Shown here piece by piece: positions 1-11,448 of a DNA stretch of 64,000 nucleotides. Made by a program: the position numbers and the translations under genes. Each line of letters opens with the position of its first letter. The first letter of the stretch is position 1. The stretch is from Helicoverpa zea. Taxonomy: Eukaryota; Arthropoda; Insecta; Lepidoptera; Noctuidae. The notes beneath the pieces were generated by a model. The model had not been told where the DNA came from. It did not search any database and saw only the letters and a list, made by a program, of their open reading frames with translations. Location: contig NC_061472.1 of the NCBI RefSeq assembly GCF_022581195.2, positions 930,001 to 994,000 on the forward strand, in the 5' to 3' direction.

Positions 1-1005
1 CACTTCGCCAACACGGTGAACAGGCGTGAACACGCGGTTGCAGTATTCCTCGACATGGAGAAGGCTTTTGACCGGGTCTGGCACCCCGGTCTCATATACA
101 AGATCTCCACGTCGGATACGCCCCGCCGCATAACACAGGTGATCTCCAGTTTTCTTTCAGGACGCACAATACGTGTGGTGGTCGACGGCGCGCTATCAAG
201 CGCGCGCCCGGTGAGAGCGGGAGTGCCGCAGGGAAGCTGCCTCTCGCCCGTCTGCTACTCACGGTACACCGACGACATCCCCTCGGCGGAGGACTCGACA
301 CTTGCGCTGTATGCTGACGACGCCGCGTACATCACAACGTCGATGAGCGCGAAGCACGCGATCGTCAAAATGCAGCGTGTCCTCGACCTCCTCCCCGAGT
401 GGCTGTCCAAATGGCGGCTGTCGGTGAACGTGGGTAAGACGCAGGCGATCATCATCGGGGGCGGCCCCGCACGACCACCCAAACTGGCACTACAAGGCGC
501 CGAGATCGAGTGGTCGCCCCGGGTCAAGTACCTGGGCGTCACCATCGACCGGCGCCTCACCATGGCTGCACACGTCCGGCAGGTCGCCGGTAAGGGCAGG
601 GTAGCCCGCGCCTTGCTCAAACCAGTGCTCTCATCTCGCCTCCCGCTGCGTACCAAACTGGCGGTGTACAAGACGTACATCCGGCCGGTACTGACGTACG
701 CCGCCCCAGCGTGGTTCGCCCTCACTAGCGAGAGCAGCCGCAAGACGCTGCGCTCACAGCAGAGCGCATGCCTGCGGCTCATCGCGCAAGCTCCTCGCTA
801 TGTGAGGAACGACGTCCTCCAGCGGGACCTTAAGATGGAGAGCCTGGACGAGTTCGTGCGCCGGCTCAGCGAGGGCATGTTCGCGCGTGCAGACGCATCT
901 GCTTGGCTTCACGTCAAGCACCTGGCGCCCTTGCACGCGCGCCCGCCTGACGCTAAGGCCTTACCGCGCGACCTCCTGCCGGACGTGCCGCCACCACCGG
1001 ACTGA
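1..1005 (+). CDS. Non-LTR retrotransposon reverse transcriptase, C-terminal part (5' end outside window)
   Basis: An open frame runs in from the left edge and stops with TGA at 1003-1005. In order it shows the RT motif with FLDMEKAFDRVW (near 50-80), the GVPQGSCLSPV box (near 220-250), the catalytic YADDAAY box (near 310-330), then LSVNVGKTQ and VKYLGVTIDRRL, followed by a C-terminal tail typical of jockey-like LINEs. The enzyme copies element RNA into the chromosome by target-primed reverse transcription. The usual residues after LSP (LYNIYTSDIP-like) are altered to CYSRYTDDIP, so the copy may be slightly degraded although the frame is open. Codons are very GC-rich compared with the AT-rich flank. 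The jockey assignment is from motif layout; an R1 or related clade is possible. Confidence 0.9.
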   Translation, partial: HFANTVNRREHAVAVFLDMEKAFDRVWHPGLIYKISTSDTPRRITQVISSFLSGRTIRVVVDGALSSARPVRAGVPQGSCLSPVCYSRYTDDIPSAEDSTLALYADDAAYITTSMSAKHAIVKMQRVLDLLPEWLSKWRLSVNVGKTQAIIIGGGPARPPKLALQGAEIEWSPRVKYLGVTIDRRLTMAAHVRQVAGKGRVARALLKPVLSSRLPLRTKLAVYKTYIRPVLTYAAPAWFALTSESSRKTLRSQQSACLRLIAQAPRYVRNDVLQRDLKMESLDEFVRRLSEGMFARADASAWLHVKHLAPLHARPPDAKALPRDLLPDVPPPPD

Positions 1006-1670
1006 CGACACCCGAGCTGGCTGCACCCATCTACACGCAGCCAGCTCACACAACAGACACTCCACACACACGATATACACTCGGCGAGCGTCGTGTGCTA
1101 GGTTAATATAGGCACGACGCAACCCGCCACACAATCACGACTCCACAACATTGTACTCACGCAATACCGTGTCGCGCAAGCGCGCACACGGTGGCGCACA
1201 CACTGAGCGGCGGTACACACACATACAAGCCGCTCATACATACATAATCGGCCCGTCGGCTGGAGCGTGACCGGCTAGCTCTGGAAGCGTTACAGTCGCG
1301 GGTCTAGCATACCCGTTGTGCAGGGGCGCAGAGCCGGCGTCTCTGTCGCTGGTCGTCACCCGCCGGGCCTCCCCCGGGTAACCGGGGGTCTCACCTGGCG
1401 AGGACTGACCGCCGAGACGCCGTGAAGAAGCGGCAATGTGCTGCCGCCAGCGCACCTGCAAACAAACACACGACATATTAACACATAGGGCAGCGTCGCA
1501 CAAACGCTGTCCTAAACTGCCGCGCCTACATCGGCAATCCAAAGACCTGCCCGTAGTAACGGGCAGCGATTGGACCCCGCGGGAAAGGGGCGTAGCCCCG
1601 CGGCCCGCCAGCCGCGCCCCCTTGCGGGGGCGCAGCGACAACCCGAGACGAAATAATTTCATGTGATAGC
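1006..1670 (+). mobile_element. Probable 3' untranslated part of the same LINE
   Basis: The DNA after the RT stop stays very GC- and CpG-rich, with short GC palindromes near 1365-1400 and 1575-1635, and then falls abruptly to AT-rich host-like sequence around 1660-1690. I take the composition break as the approximate 3' end. No poly(A) tail or target duplication was found, and the 5' side lies outside the window, so the boundary is approximate. Confidence 0.5.
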
Positions 1671-1883
1671 GTCATCTACCTCTGAAATAAATCTCTTTTA
1701 TTCTAAAAGATATTCGATTAAAAAATACGACAATTTCGAATTTTTTAGGTAAAAAAAAATATTGTTTACGTGCTACTTTAGGTGTACATATTTAGTTTGT
1801 TATATATTGAGTTAGTTGCATGTCAGTTAATTTAATTTGTTATACCTATACTTAGAGAAGAAAGAGACCTACAAAAAATAAAT

Positions 1884-2546
1884 TAGATCCCACCAAAAAC
1901 ATTAAATGTATAAAAAAGCCAATCCTCTACGCAATTCCTCCACCGTAAAAAGTTTTGAGATCGCATAGAAGCCAAGTCCTGTTCAACTTTATTTGTAATA
2001 ATAAATCAATATTTTGTGACTATATCAATAGTTTTGTTCACATTACAATAATACTGTCTTGGCCATGAGCACAAGTTAAAAGTCGCTCCTTGTAAGAATG
2101 TGTAAATACCATTGAATTGATAAATTCTATATGGACATGATTTTACGATTGGACTGATTATGGACTTGTTGGAATTTGAGATCACCATGCACTAAACATG
2201 CGCCATAGTACATGTGCAGTTCATTGATGTTGGATGATACTGACTGTCGGTAATTTAGTAACAATTGAATAAACTAAAAGTATTTAATTCTGTGATATTA
2301 AACTTCATGTTTGACTTTCACCTCTCCAAGATATGCTGTATTATATTTGTAGTTTATTGTGCTCATGGCCAAGTCAATATTATTGTAAAGTGAACGAAAC
2401 TATTGATATAGTCACAAAATATTGATTTATTATTACAAATAAAGTTGAACAGGACTTGGCTTCTATGCGATCTCAAAACTTTTTACGGTGGAGGAATTGC
2501 GTAGAGGATTGGCTTTTTTTACATTTAATGTTTTTGGTGGGATCTA
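1884..2546. mobile_element. Foldback/MITE element with ~190-bp inverted arms
   Basis: The left arm (1884-2074) and right arm (2357-2546) are near-perfect reverse complements, starting TAGATCCCACC and ending GGTGGGATCTA, around a unique AT-rich centre of about 280 bp. A TA at each edge could be the target duplication, which would fit a Tc1/mariner-type MITE. Short open frames across the arms are by-products of the repeat. No transposase is present, so movement would need an enzyme supplied elsewhere. Confidence 0.8.
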
Positions 2547-4495
2547 TAAGTACATTTTTTAATCGACTTATAAAAAAGTGGGTTCTTAGTTTGACCTGTG
2601 TTTATGATTATCTCACGTTTGGCAAAACCGATCATGACGTGGTTTTCAGAACAGAGTTAATTTGTCAGGATTGGGAGAAGATTCCTTGTATATCATAGAA
2701 GTTGGTTTAAACTAACCAGAAAGTCAAAATAGCCAGAGTATTAGTGAAATGCATAGTTCTTTTCAAAAAACAACCCCTCAGTAATGTGATGCCTTGCCCA
2801 AGCGCTCTTGGAATATAGTTTTTAATATTATACTATATAAATTATTTATAATGTAAAAATAAATACCTACTATAAAATTTCTATATAAAAAAATTACGCA
2901 TATCTGTACCTACAAAGTGCAAGTTTATCGAATACCTTAATTAATATTCAATTCAATCGCAGCTTATATAAAATGCAATGCATTAATTAATTGTTGTGAC
3001 TGACACATTGACATTTTTGCTATTGATATTTTAAGTAATGGATTATTGATTTAGATGAAACATTTATTTATATTTCAAATAATAAATGACTTTGACTGCA
3101 TGGCACACAGATTTATCTCTAAGTTAATTGGTATTATAAAGCTGAAGAGTTTGTTTGTTTGATTGATGATGGCAATCTCAGTAACTAGTTTGTTTGACGA
3201 CGGTAGCAGCAGTAAGTAACTAGTTACTGTTATTTTTTTTTTCTTCTGAAAAAGCATGTTATCAATAATAGTAGTAGTTATGTATATTTTATCTAGGAAT
3301 GCTGTAGTCAAATTTTTATTCGGGTGTTCAAACTAATTGAAACCGCGAGGGATAACTAGTATTCTCTTTCATATACCTTATTATTTACTTTTATAGAGTC
3401 TCACATAACTTGCCTAAGTACCTAATCTATTTTGGTTCCAGTCTTGAGGTAGGCTTAATATTAATCCCGATACATGAAGAAGCTCCCTCAAAACTGGGAA
3501 AAACCCTCGAGCAACAAAACTCAGTTAATAAATCTGACCAAAAAACATTTCTTTACAAACGGATTTACAACCAAAACAATAATTTCATTAACCACTGAAT
3601 TCAGCATAAGCAAACATGCGCAAGAGTTGTAATGACATAAAACAACTGAGCATTGTGCGTACTGTCAATTTCTGACAGCTAATAATTTTGGTATCGAGGG
3701 CGGTTAACAAGGTTAATCTTTGTTTTTAATTTGTGTGTTATTTTGTACTTATAAAGGTCAGTTCGTTTATTTAAACTGATCTTTTATGGTGGTCCTATGT
3801 GCGCGATCTTGATGCGAATAAGAAGCGGCGCTGCGCGACGCAAAAATAATCAATTAGACATACAATCTACATAATATTTCTGTCGGAGTAACGCAGACTA
3901 CATATTTGAATTCGCTTTGATTCGCTTCGCATCGCGTTCTCATTGATTCGCTCGCGCAGGATGCAATCTTACAAATATTAAAAATGACAAAAATAATTGT
4001 CAAAAGTACTAAACTGATTGAAATAAAAGTTTCACAGATAGTCTGAGAGCCTGAAAAAGGACATGGTATGGTAAGTACATTACTTTTATCCGCATGCAGG
4101 AAATAGTTCCGTTTCATCCAAATTTGTTGTGCCATTAATATTCTTACACACAAACAACCTTTCACATTTATAAAAGGTCCCAGGTATTTTGTTTCACAAA
4201 TCAAAAAGCAATAAATAATTTAAAACCATTTTATTATCTCATAAAATAGTAATATCTATAGACTTCACCGTTCTAGTAAGCTAGTATGCAAATGTGTTAT
4301 CAGAAATAAATTTGTGCAAATACTAATGTGCATTACAAGATAAAATGGATGCTATCGACGCCATTTTGTATGTTATAGGCATCGTTAAAATGTTTGGTAG
4401 GCTTGCTGATAGAGCATACTGATTAAAGAGAGTGTGTATTGGAAGAAGTTTTTATACGAGCTATTAATATCCTTACTAATAGGTACTTGTACAGT
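2547..4495. other. AT-rich intergenic DNA, no gene seen
   Basis: No reading frame with coding character, splice structure or RNA gene is visible. Simple A/T runs and scattered degenerate repeat fragments are all I can support. Confidence 0.5.
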
Positions 4496-4690
4496 AAAGT
4501 GCTGGAATGGAGACCACGGACTAGCAAGCGCAGCGTAGAACGTCCACCAACAAGGTGGACAGACGACCTAATAAAGGTCGCCGGAAGACGCTGGATGCAG
4601 GTCGCCTCCAACAGGTATCTGTGGAGATCAAAGGGGGAGGCCTATGTTCAGCAGTGGACGTCCTATGGCTGAGATGATGATGATGCTGAC
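4496..4690 (+). mobile_element. RTE-type LINE 3' end (C-terminal codons plus GAT tail)
   Basis: The + frame reads VLEWRPRTSKRS, then RPPTRWTDDL, WMQVASNRYLWRS and EAYVQQWTSYG before a TGA at 4670-4672. This is the C-terminus I know from lepidopteran RTE-like endonuclease/reverse-transcriptase proteins. The stop is followed directly by a GATGATGATG run, the short-repeat 3' tail typical of RTE elements. Only the last ~58 codons are present, a 5'-truncated insertion. A sister fragment lies at 23446-23560 and a partial one on the other strand near 24080-24160. Confidence 0.8.
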
Positions 4691-4789
4691 TGTAATTGTA
4701 AGAGTAAAGCTGTCTGTCTGTGGCACTTTCACGCCAAAACGATTTAATTGTTACTCGGACATAGGTAGTCTAAAATAGAGCCTGAAAAA

Positions 4790-5087
4790 CCGGCCAAGTG
4801 CGAGTCGAACTCGCGCACGAAGGGTAGGGTTTCGTACCATTATTTATAAAACGGACAGAAAAATCACGTTTGTTGTATGGGAGCCCCCCAAAATATTTAT
4901 TTAATTCTAGTTTCAATATTTGTTGTTATAGCGGCAACAAAAATATATCATCTGTGAAAATTTCAGCTCTCTAACTATGAGATACAGCCTGGTGACAGAC
5001 GAACGGACGGACGGACGGACGGACGGACGGACAGAGGAGCGAAAACAAAAGGGTCCCGTTTTACCCTTTGGGTACGGAACCCTAAAA
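4790..5087 (+). mobile_element. 298-bp SINE-like element with 13-bp target duplication
   Basis: The element begins CCGGCCAAGTGCGAGTC and ends GGTACGGAACCCTAAAA. It contains a (GACG)n microsatellite near 5000-5030. The 13-mer AGAGCCTGAAAAA sits immediately on both sides (4777-4789 and 5088-5100), showing insertion by a duplicating mechanism, most simply LINE-driven retrotransposition. The family is widespread in moth and butterfly sequence as far as I recall. A minus-strand copy lies at 7191-7486, and a much longer element with the same ends lies at 38658-41388. Confidence 0.8.
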
Positions 5088-5100
5088 AGAGCCTGAAAAA

Positions 5101-7190
5101 GGTTGTAAGCTACTTTTTAGTCAGTTGCGTAAAGAATTTCTCTCGTAGATGAAATTGCGGAGAACGGTTTCTATTATTATACACAAGCAGTTTGTTAGTT
5201 TATAGGTACATACCTATTAGGTTTATGGAAATATACTGAAGTAATTTCAATTTCAAAGTATGCAAAATCTTCGCTAGTAGATTATCAGTAAAATATTACG
5301 CGTAGAACATATAAAATGAGCATTTTAAATGTGGTCAACTTCTTTCTTATCTATGTAGGGGAATATTTACATTGGCGCCAGGGCAATAGATTTATAAATA
5401 AATGAAAAAGAATGAGTACGAATTAAGTTTTAGAATCGCTTTATTTGAACTTAATAGGTATTAAATAAAGGTGATATTTGATTGGAATTTCAAATATTTA
5501 CGATATACTTTTATTTTTATAGGACATTCATTGCATTACATTAATAATTCTTTTTGTTCACTTTCTACCTCAGTCATTCAAAAAAAAATTGTTGTGTTTT
5601 TTATGTCATCGACAATATTTTTAACAAATATTCTTGTGCCTCCTGTACGTTGAATAAAAGTGTTATCTATCTATAGTTTATTTGAAGACTGACAAACAGT
5701 TACGAAGCTTCGCAAAACTATTTTCCTCAAACTCAGACACAAATATTATCCTCATACACTAATCTCTTATCACAGTCTAATAACCAAAGCAAGCAATATC
5801 AAATATCCTCAGAAAATAGCGGCACTAACGGAGCCGTCACCTCGGGGCCGTCGGTTCGATTCCCGGTCGAGTGAGCCGTCTGACTAATTGTCGCTGATCA
5901 CCTGATAAATACTGCGTGTACTGTGAACTTGATTTTTGTGAAAGGTCATAGAGTAAGTTGTTGGTAGAAGTGGTCCTCTTAGAGGCAAGTAAAAAGTCTC
6001 CTTAATTTCAGCAGAAAAATAAATCTAATTTTCCACTACCATTCCATAAAATACACATACTCGAATAATTTGAAAGGTTCATGATATCTCCGTACAAAAT
6101 TACATTTCTATTAGTCTAGTCCTGTTTCCGGCAAAAGATTTGACGTACAGGTAAGAATTCGATAATACAAAGCTCGAAAGCTTTGATGAATTATCTTCTT
6201 TCCCAATATAGGTAAAAAAAACAACTGCAGGCGAGGACCACACCTATACCAGTGTTACAACTTTGAAAATCCCTAAATTCAAACAATAAGAATGCCAAGA
6301 CAAATCAAACTTTACTATTATTATCCCAAAGCTGCAAACATAACAATAGTAAGTAGTATTTAGTAATCTGTGGTCTTATTTCCAAAATGTATCCAAACAA
6401 AGCAAGTATCAGAGATTATACAAACCAAATTGAGAAGTCACAAATACCAGCTTTCGAATAATGTCACAGTCTAATCAAAGTACACTAAACAGTATGACCA
6501 AAACATAACATTTAATGTACAGCAATAACCATTGTCTGTGTTGGCCATCTACATTATTTTAATCTATATTATTTTGCTAGCTACGAAATGTAGAAAGTTC
6601 ATTGGTATTTTTAGAAGCGACGACTATTTCATTAATAGAAATAAAATATGTAAGTACATATAATATAAATCTTAAGATGTCTTATGCGTTGTAACGAAAC
6701 TTCTGCCAATAATTGATATGATTTTCAAGCCGCGTTTATTATGAGATTTAATATATTTTTTTATTTCATATATGAAAGCAGTTAACAAAACTAAAGTACG
6801 ACATGGTTTTAATGAATAGGTTCAATTAAAATTGCTTATTTATTTTTTAATAGCTAAAAGTTTTCTTGAAGAGTTTCTAAGAAGTTATATTTGTTGAGAG
6901 AAGAAATAATTTTCTTTAAAATCTATTCGACAACGACACGATCACGACAAATCGCCTGTACTAAATAACTTCTAAAACTAGTTTAAATTCACTGGTCTGT
7001 TCGCAACAGTCTACGACTATTGACGTGGTTTAATAAAGTGAAATAAATACGATTAAGTGCACGTAATGATGCTGTAAATACTTTTACGGTAAATCTTCTA
7101 TTTGGTTAGGGGTTGTCCATTTAACATGACGTTCTTAACAACAGTAAATTTATAAGTATCTATCTACTATCATAACAGTTGAGATATTTT
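5101..7190. other. Intergenic DNA with one tRNA-derived SINE fragment
   Basis: No gene seen. Near 5820-5960 a GC-richer stretch contains a GGTTCGATTCCC box B-like motif, consistent with a tRNA-derived SINE. The rest is AT-rich with no structure I can defend. Confidence 0.45.
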
Positions 7191-7486
7191 TTAGGGTTCC
7201 GTACCCAAAGTGTAAAACGGGACCTAAAGTGTGGACGGGATTGTTTTCGCTCCTCAGTCCGTCCGTCCGTCTGTCACCAGGCTGTATCTCATGAACAGTG
7301 ATAGTTAGAGAGTTGAAATTTTCACAGATGATGTATTTCTGTTGCCGCTATTACAACAAATACTGAAAACTAGAATGAAATAAATATTCTGGGGGGCTTC
7401 CATCCAACAAACGTGATTTTTTTGCTCATTTTATAAATAATGGTACGTAACCCTTCGTGCGTGAGTCCGACTCGCATTTGGCCGAT
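7191..7486 (-). mobile_element. Minus-strand copy of the CCGGCCAAGTGCGAG SINE-like family
   Basis: It starts TTAGGGTTCCGTACCC and ends with a degraded GACTCGCATTTGGCCGA, the reverse complement of the ends of the 4790-5087 element. The internal match includes the shortened (CCGT)n tract and the GATACAGCCTGGTGACAG-type segment. It is visibly diverged, so older than or independent of the first copy. Confidence 0.75.
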
Positions 7487-7576
7487 TTTTTTACATAACT
7501 GACAATATGTAAAATTATTCTCGACATATTGTTATTTATGTGGTATGAAGAAACAGTTGTAATATAAACACCTATA

Positions 7577-7799
7577 GTTCGGCCATTCAGAGAATGCGTT
7601 CCTGACACGTCGCGATTGAACTGACGACGTAACTTTGCAATGGCGTTGCAGTTACGATAAAAATATTTTTGCTGGTTGTTTACCGTTTTAACAATTGAGG
7701 AGCATTAAAACAACATTATTATATCAATAATCAATGAATGTTATTACGTCGTCAGTTCAATCGCGACGTGTCAGGAACGCATTCTCTGAATGGCCGAAC
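7577..7799. mobile_element. 223-bp MITE, copy 1, with 56-bp perfect inverted repeats
   Basis: The arms at 7577-7632 and 7744-7799 are exact reverse complements, beginning GTTCGGCCATTCAGAGAA. The core is noncoding. A second copy of the same length at 55208-55430 differs at only two positions that I can find. TATA flanks this copy on both sides, but copy 2 has TATA on the right only, so the exact ends and target duplication are unresolved. Superfamily not assigned. Confidence 0.85.
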
Positions 7800-7803
7800 T
7801 ATA

Positions 7804-10800
7804 GTATGTAAGATTTCGTATTTTTTTAAACCTTTTCCTTCTTTTGCGTGCCTTTCTTTCCTATAAAGACTTCCTTCTTCTTCCCTCTGTGGGTTTAACC
7901 TGGAGGAGGGGAAGTATAATTTTACCAAAAACAACACATACATGTTCCCTAAATAATCCCTTTTATAAGCCTTACGAAAGTAAGTAGTGGACGATTCCTA
8001 ATCAGACGTATCGAGCTATATCGATGGAATCGATTATGTAGGTACTTAAAATCGAATATGGTGTATAACGTTCTAGCTTTCTAAGTCCTTGTCAGTTTAG
8101 CTTAAAGCTGCTTATTATGCCCATTTATGGAGCACTAAGTGAAGAAAAGTGGGTGCTCCTAATCAGGTCCTGTCAAAATAATGTAGGCTCTTGTTTTCAA
8201 GAAAACTAGTAGACGTTTTGGGAACTGTTTGTCTTAAGTAGGTATTTTTTAAATACTGGGTCCATCCGGTTAGACTGGAAGCCGACCCCAACATAGTCGG
8301 GAAAAAGGCTCGGAGGATGGTTTTTGAATACTTAACTTGAAACTGTGCCCCAAGGGAATTTCTTCCCACACATGGATAAAGAGTACCTTCTGTAAACATA
8401 TTACTGAATAGTTTAATCTAAATATGATGAAGTAGTATCGAAGCTTTACGTTTACAATATTATATAGTGCGATGTAAAAAAATATTTTGACGTTTGATAG
8501 AATTGATGACGTATTCTTTGTGTTACATATTTGACGGCGCTTCGATAAATCGTGGTGGTTCTCCAAAGAGTGTTAGGTGCAATGGGAATAGTCCAAGGAG
8601 GTTTATTGTAGGTTCATTGTACCTCTTGCTCTTGACACAACACTGAGCACTGGCAGCCTAGAAAAGTAATGACAGCCGTTCCTTTTGTTTCTTATGACAG
8701 TTAGATTGGTTCGGGCTTTGCGAATGGTGGTCACGTGATCTGTGGCGTGTCGATGGAGTTCTGTATTTCCTATTTTACATGATTATTGAGAATTATTGGA
8801 TGTTAAGCTTCGAAGTGTGATTAAAGCGCTGATTGTATTGTAACAGTGAATTTTATTCTCCTCGCCCGATATACTCACGCCTACCATGATGATTCTATGA
8901 CGAAACTGTAACACATTTCTAGTTCCTAACTCCTGATGTGGGGCTACTCCCTACATATTTGTTTCTGCAATTCACAAACTGCTACTGCACTTAATGTGGT
9001 GCAATTATGTTTAGTATATATATGTAAATAAGCATAGAAAGTGATATTAATCAAACAAGTGCAAAGTCGTGATATAATTGACACACGGCCACGCCTCCGT
9101 CGCGTGGACTAAGAGACAATGCATACTCTCGTATGCGATGTCGGTTAACGCACGACTAATTAGTTAATTGACGCAGATTTTTAATTATTTTGAAACTATA
9201 CTATTGTAATTAGTCGTGGAGCTTGAAGGTAAGTGACAGCCGCACGAGTCGATCGAGTTTAAGTAATTCTAAGCGCGGTATGTCCATGGATTGGTGACCA
9301 TGTCATGACTAGTTCCTGCGTGTTTCGGAAGGCACCATAAATTGATGGGTCTCCGGCCAGGCTGTCTTCTGAACATCTTCGGCAGTTGATGCAGTTAGTT
9401 AGAAGCCAGGAAGTCTGAGACAATCAGTCTTACCAATCGGTACCGGGTCGTTTCTATTAGAAATGTAATATTGCAGGACCCGCTCGAAGCTGATGATTGA
9501 AGCAGTCTGTCGAAAGAAGGGATGACCATTCTAAAGTCAATGGAGTAATGATTGTCCCTTTTTTTCTTTAGAGTTTTGGCCTATTTCAATCTCAAATCTT
9601 CTTCTTAACTAACTAGGCTTAAATATAGGCTATCAGAATGGTAAAAACATTTGGACAAATGTAAAACATCCCTAACTAGCAAGATAACACAAAGGTAACA
9701 TGGTAACAAATATTTGCGCGCGCGCAGTATCGCAACACGAGGTTGATGTACTGACAACCGTCACGGTTCTCGGTATTGTAGCAAATGAGAACTATTGTCA
9801 TTCATTGTTATGAATATAATGTGTGATTTTCCTTCATTCGAAGAAAAATGAGGAAACGTGGTATGGATGCGAGTATCAAAATATTTTTTTGGAACGATGT
9901 CATACTTATATAGATTTTTAACGGAACTTTACAGTCATTATTATCTTGTATGTCTCTACCAGACCTCGGGACTATAGAGTCCCGGATTTTTGGGAGGCGA
10001 ACGTGGGGCCGAAGCCAATACGCTGAAGCCCTTTTGAGACAACTTTAATGAAATGGTGACACAAAACCGACGATTATCCCTGTATACACTATAGAAATGT
10101 ACCCAAGGACAATCCCCGGTTCTGTGCTAAACTATTGCTAACTATGGATGAAAACTATTTGGGCTATTGTGATGGGATGCTAGTGGACAGTCATTATTAT
10201 TATTATAATGATAGACACCTTTTTCTTCAGGTACGGGAAGGAGTTCCGTCGGTAAGTGAGTGAATCCGTTGTTGGAAGGTTGAACTGTTTTGGGATACTC
10301 GAGGGCATTTGTTTTTTTTATTACATGACTTACCTTTCTAGTGTCATTAGAAAAGTATTTACTTAAATTCAGCCAAGTTTTTAGAAAAACACTTAAGCAC
10401 ACTCCTGTGTATTATTGGAAATTCTACGAAAATATTCCGCCATAATATTCCAACAGTAAAAGAACCTAAATACAAACTCATTAAGTATACTTTGAATAAG
10501 AAACGTGATGTGTTTCACTATTATTTCCATGTTCACTGTTACAGCTAAATTATATAAAGTTAATGACGCGAATCCGCAATCTACACCAGCAGAACAAATG
10601 TTTTTAAGCCCAAAAGCCTAAAAAAATAAGATAACTTGATGAAATTCACGTGTCTTTGTTAAAACATGTAGTCAGTAGATAACATCCTTAAAAATAATTA
10701 TACAGAGATTGCTTTCTTATTATTAGAGTATTTTTATATACAAGTTTTTTTTTTCTTAGTTTGCTTGTGTCTTGTTAAGTTTGGGTTACATCTTTTATAA

Positions 10801-11448
10801 TTTGGTCCAGACCGTCCTGTAGGAATTTCAAAAGGCTAGACTGTACTAGCCTTTTGAAACACAATGCGATTGGTGCTTATTGCTGCAGTAAGATATTTTT
10901 CTGTATTTGGATCAACAGTTTAATTAAAGTTTCTAATTTATACTTGTATTTAAAAAAAAAAAATTAAATACAAGTATAGATTGTCTTGCTTCTGTTCTTC
11001 TTTTTGGATATCACTAAACGATCGTGTTTTGATAAGACAGAGGCTTACCATGACCCTCATGTATATCGCAAAGTAAGACACGACCCAAATGTTACGACAC
11101 AAATGTTTGATAAACATTTGTCTAGCCGTTACATTCAAATCGAGATTCTGATATTTCTAAGTTCTAATTATTGTTGAGATACCGCGAAGTAAACTAACAC
11201 TTCCGATAACAATAGAGGAGGCAGAACTCACTATAAATAAAATGTCGCATGATCACTTCAAACAGAAAAATACTTTGCTTCATTTGAATACGAGCTTATA
11301 TGGCTCATGCAGTACAGTTAAATAATACAACATAGGCTGCCACAAAAACATGCAAAGAAACTAATCTTAATATAATTGCGCGTCGCAATAAAAATAGCTT
11401 CATAAATCATGATGTCAGGCACATCTCACTGTGTCTGAGCTCTCAAAC
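7804..11448. other. Upstream region of the TRPA gene; repeats and hairpins only
   Basis: No coding gene seen. It holds a tail fragment of a common moth repeat near 8262-8320, a longer member of the same family near 9265-9490, a 14-bp-arm hairpin at 10826-10859 (loop 10840-10845), and a 14-bp inverted repeat around poly(A) at 10939-10978. A strong splice-donor consensus AAG/GTAAGTG lies at 9228/9229 and could end a noncoding 5' exon of the channel gene, but nothing proves this. Confidence 0.45.
10826..10859. repeat. Perfect 14-bp-arm hairpin
   Basis: TTTCAAAAGGCTAG and its exact reverse complement are separated by six bases. It lies in the noncoding region upstream of the channel gene. There is no downstream T-run or gene end to suggest a function; it may be a relic of a small inverted-repeat element. 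Confidence 0.7.

Noticed and set aside
255..782. 175-codon minus-strand frame within the LINE
   Set aside because: Antisense shadow of GC-rich RT coding sequence.
1234..1662. Overlapping + and - frames in the GC-rich LINE 3' region
   Set aside because: Low stop frequency in GC-rich DNA; no recognisable domain.
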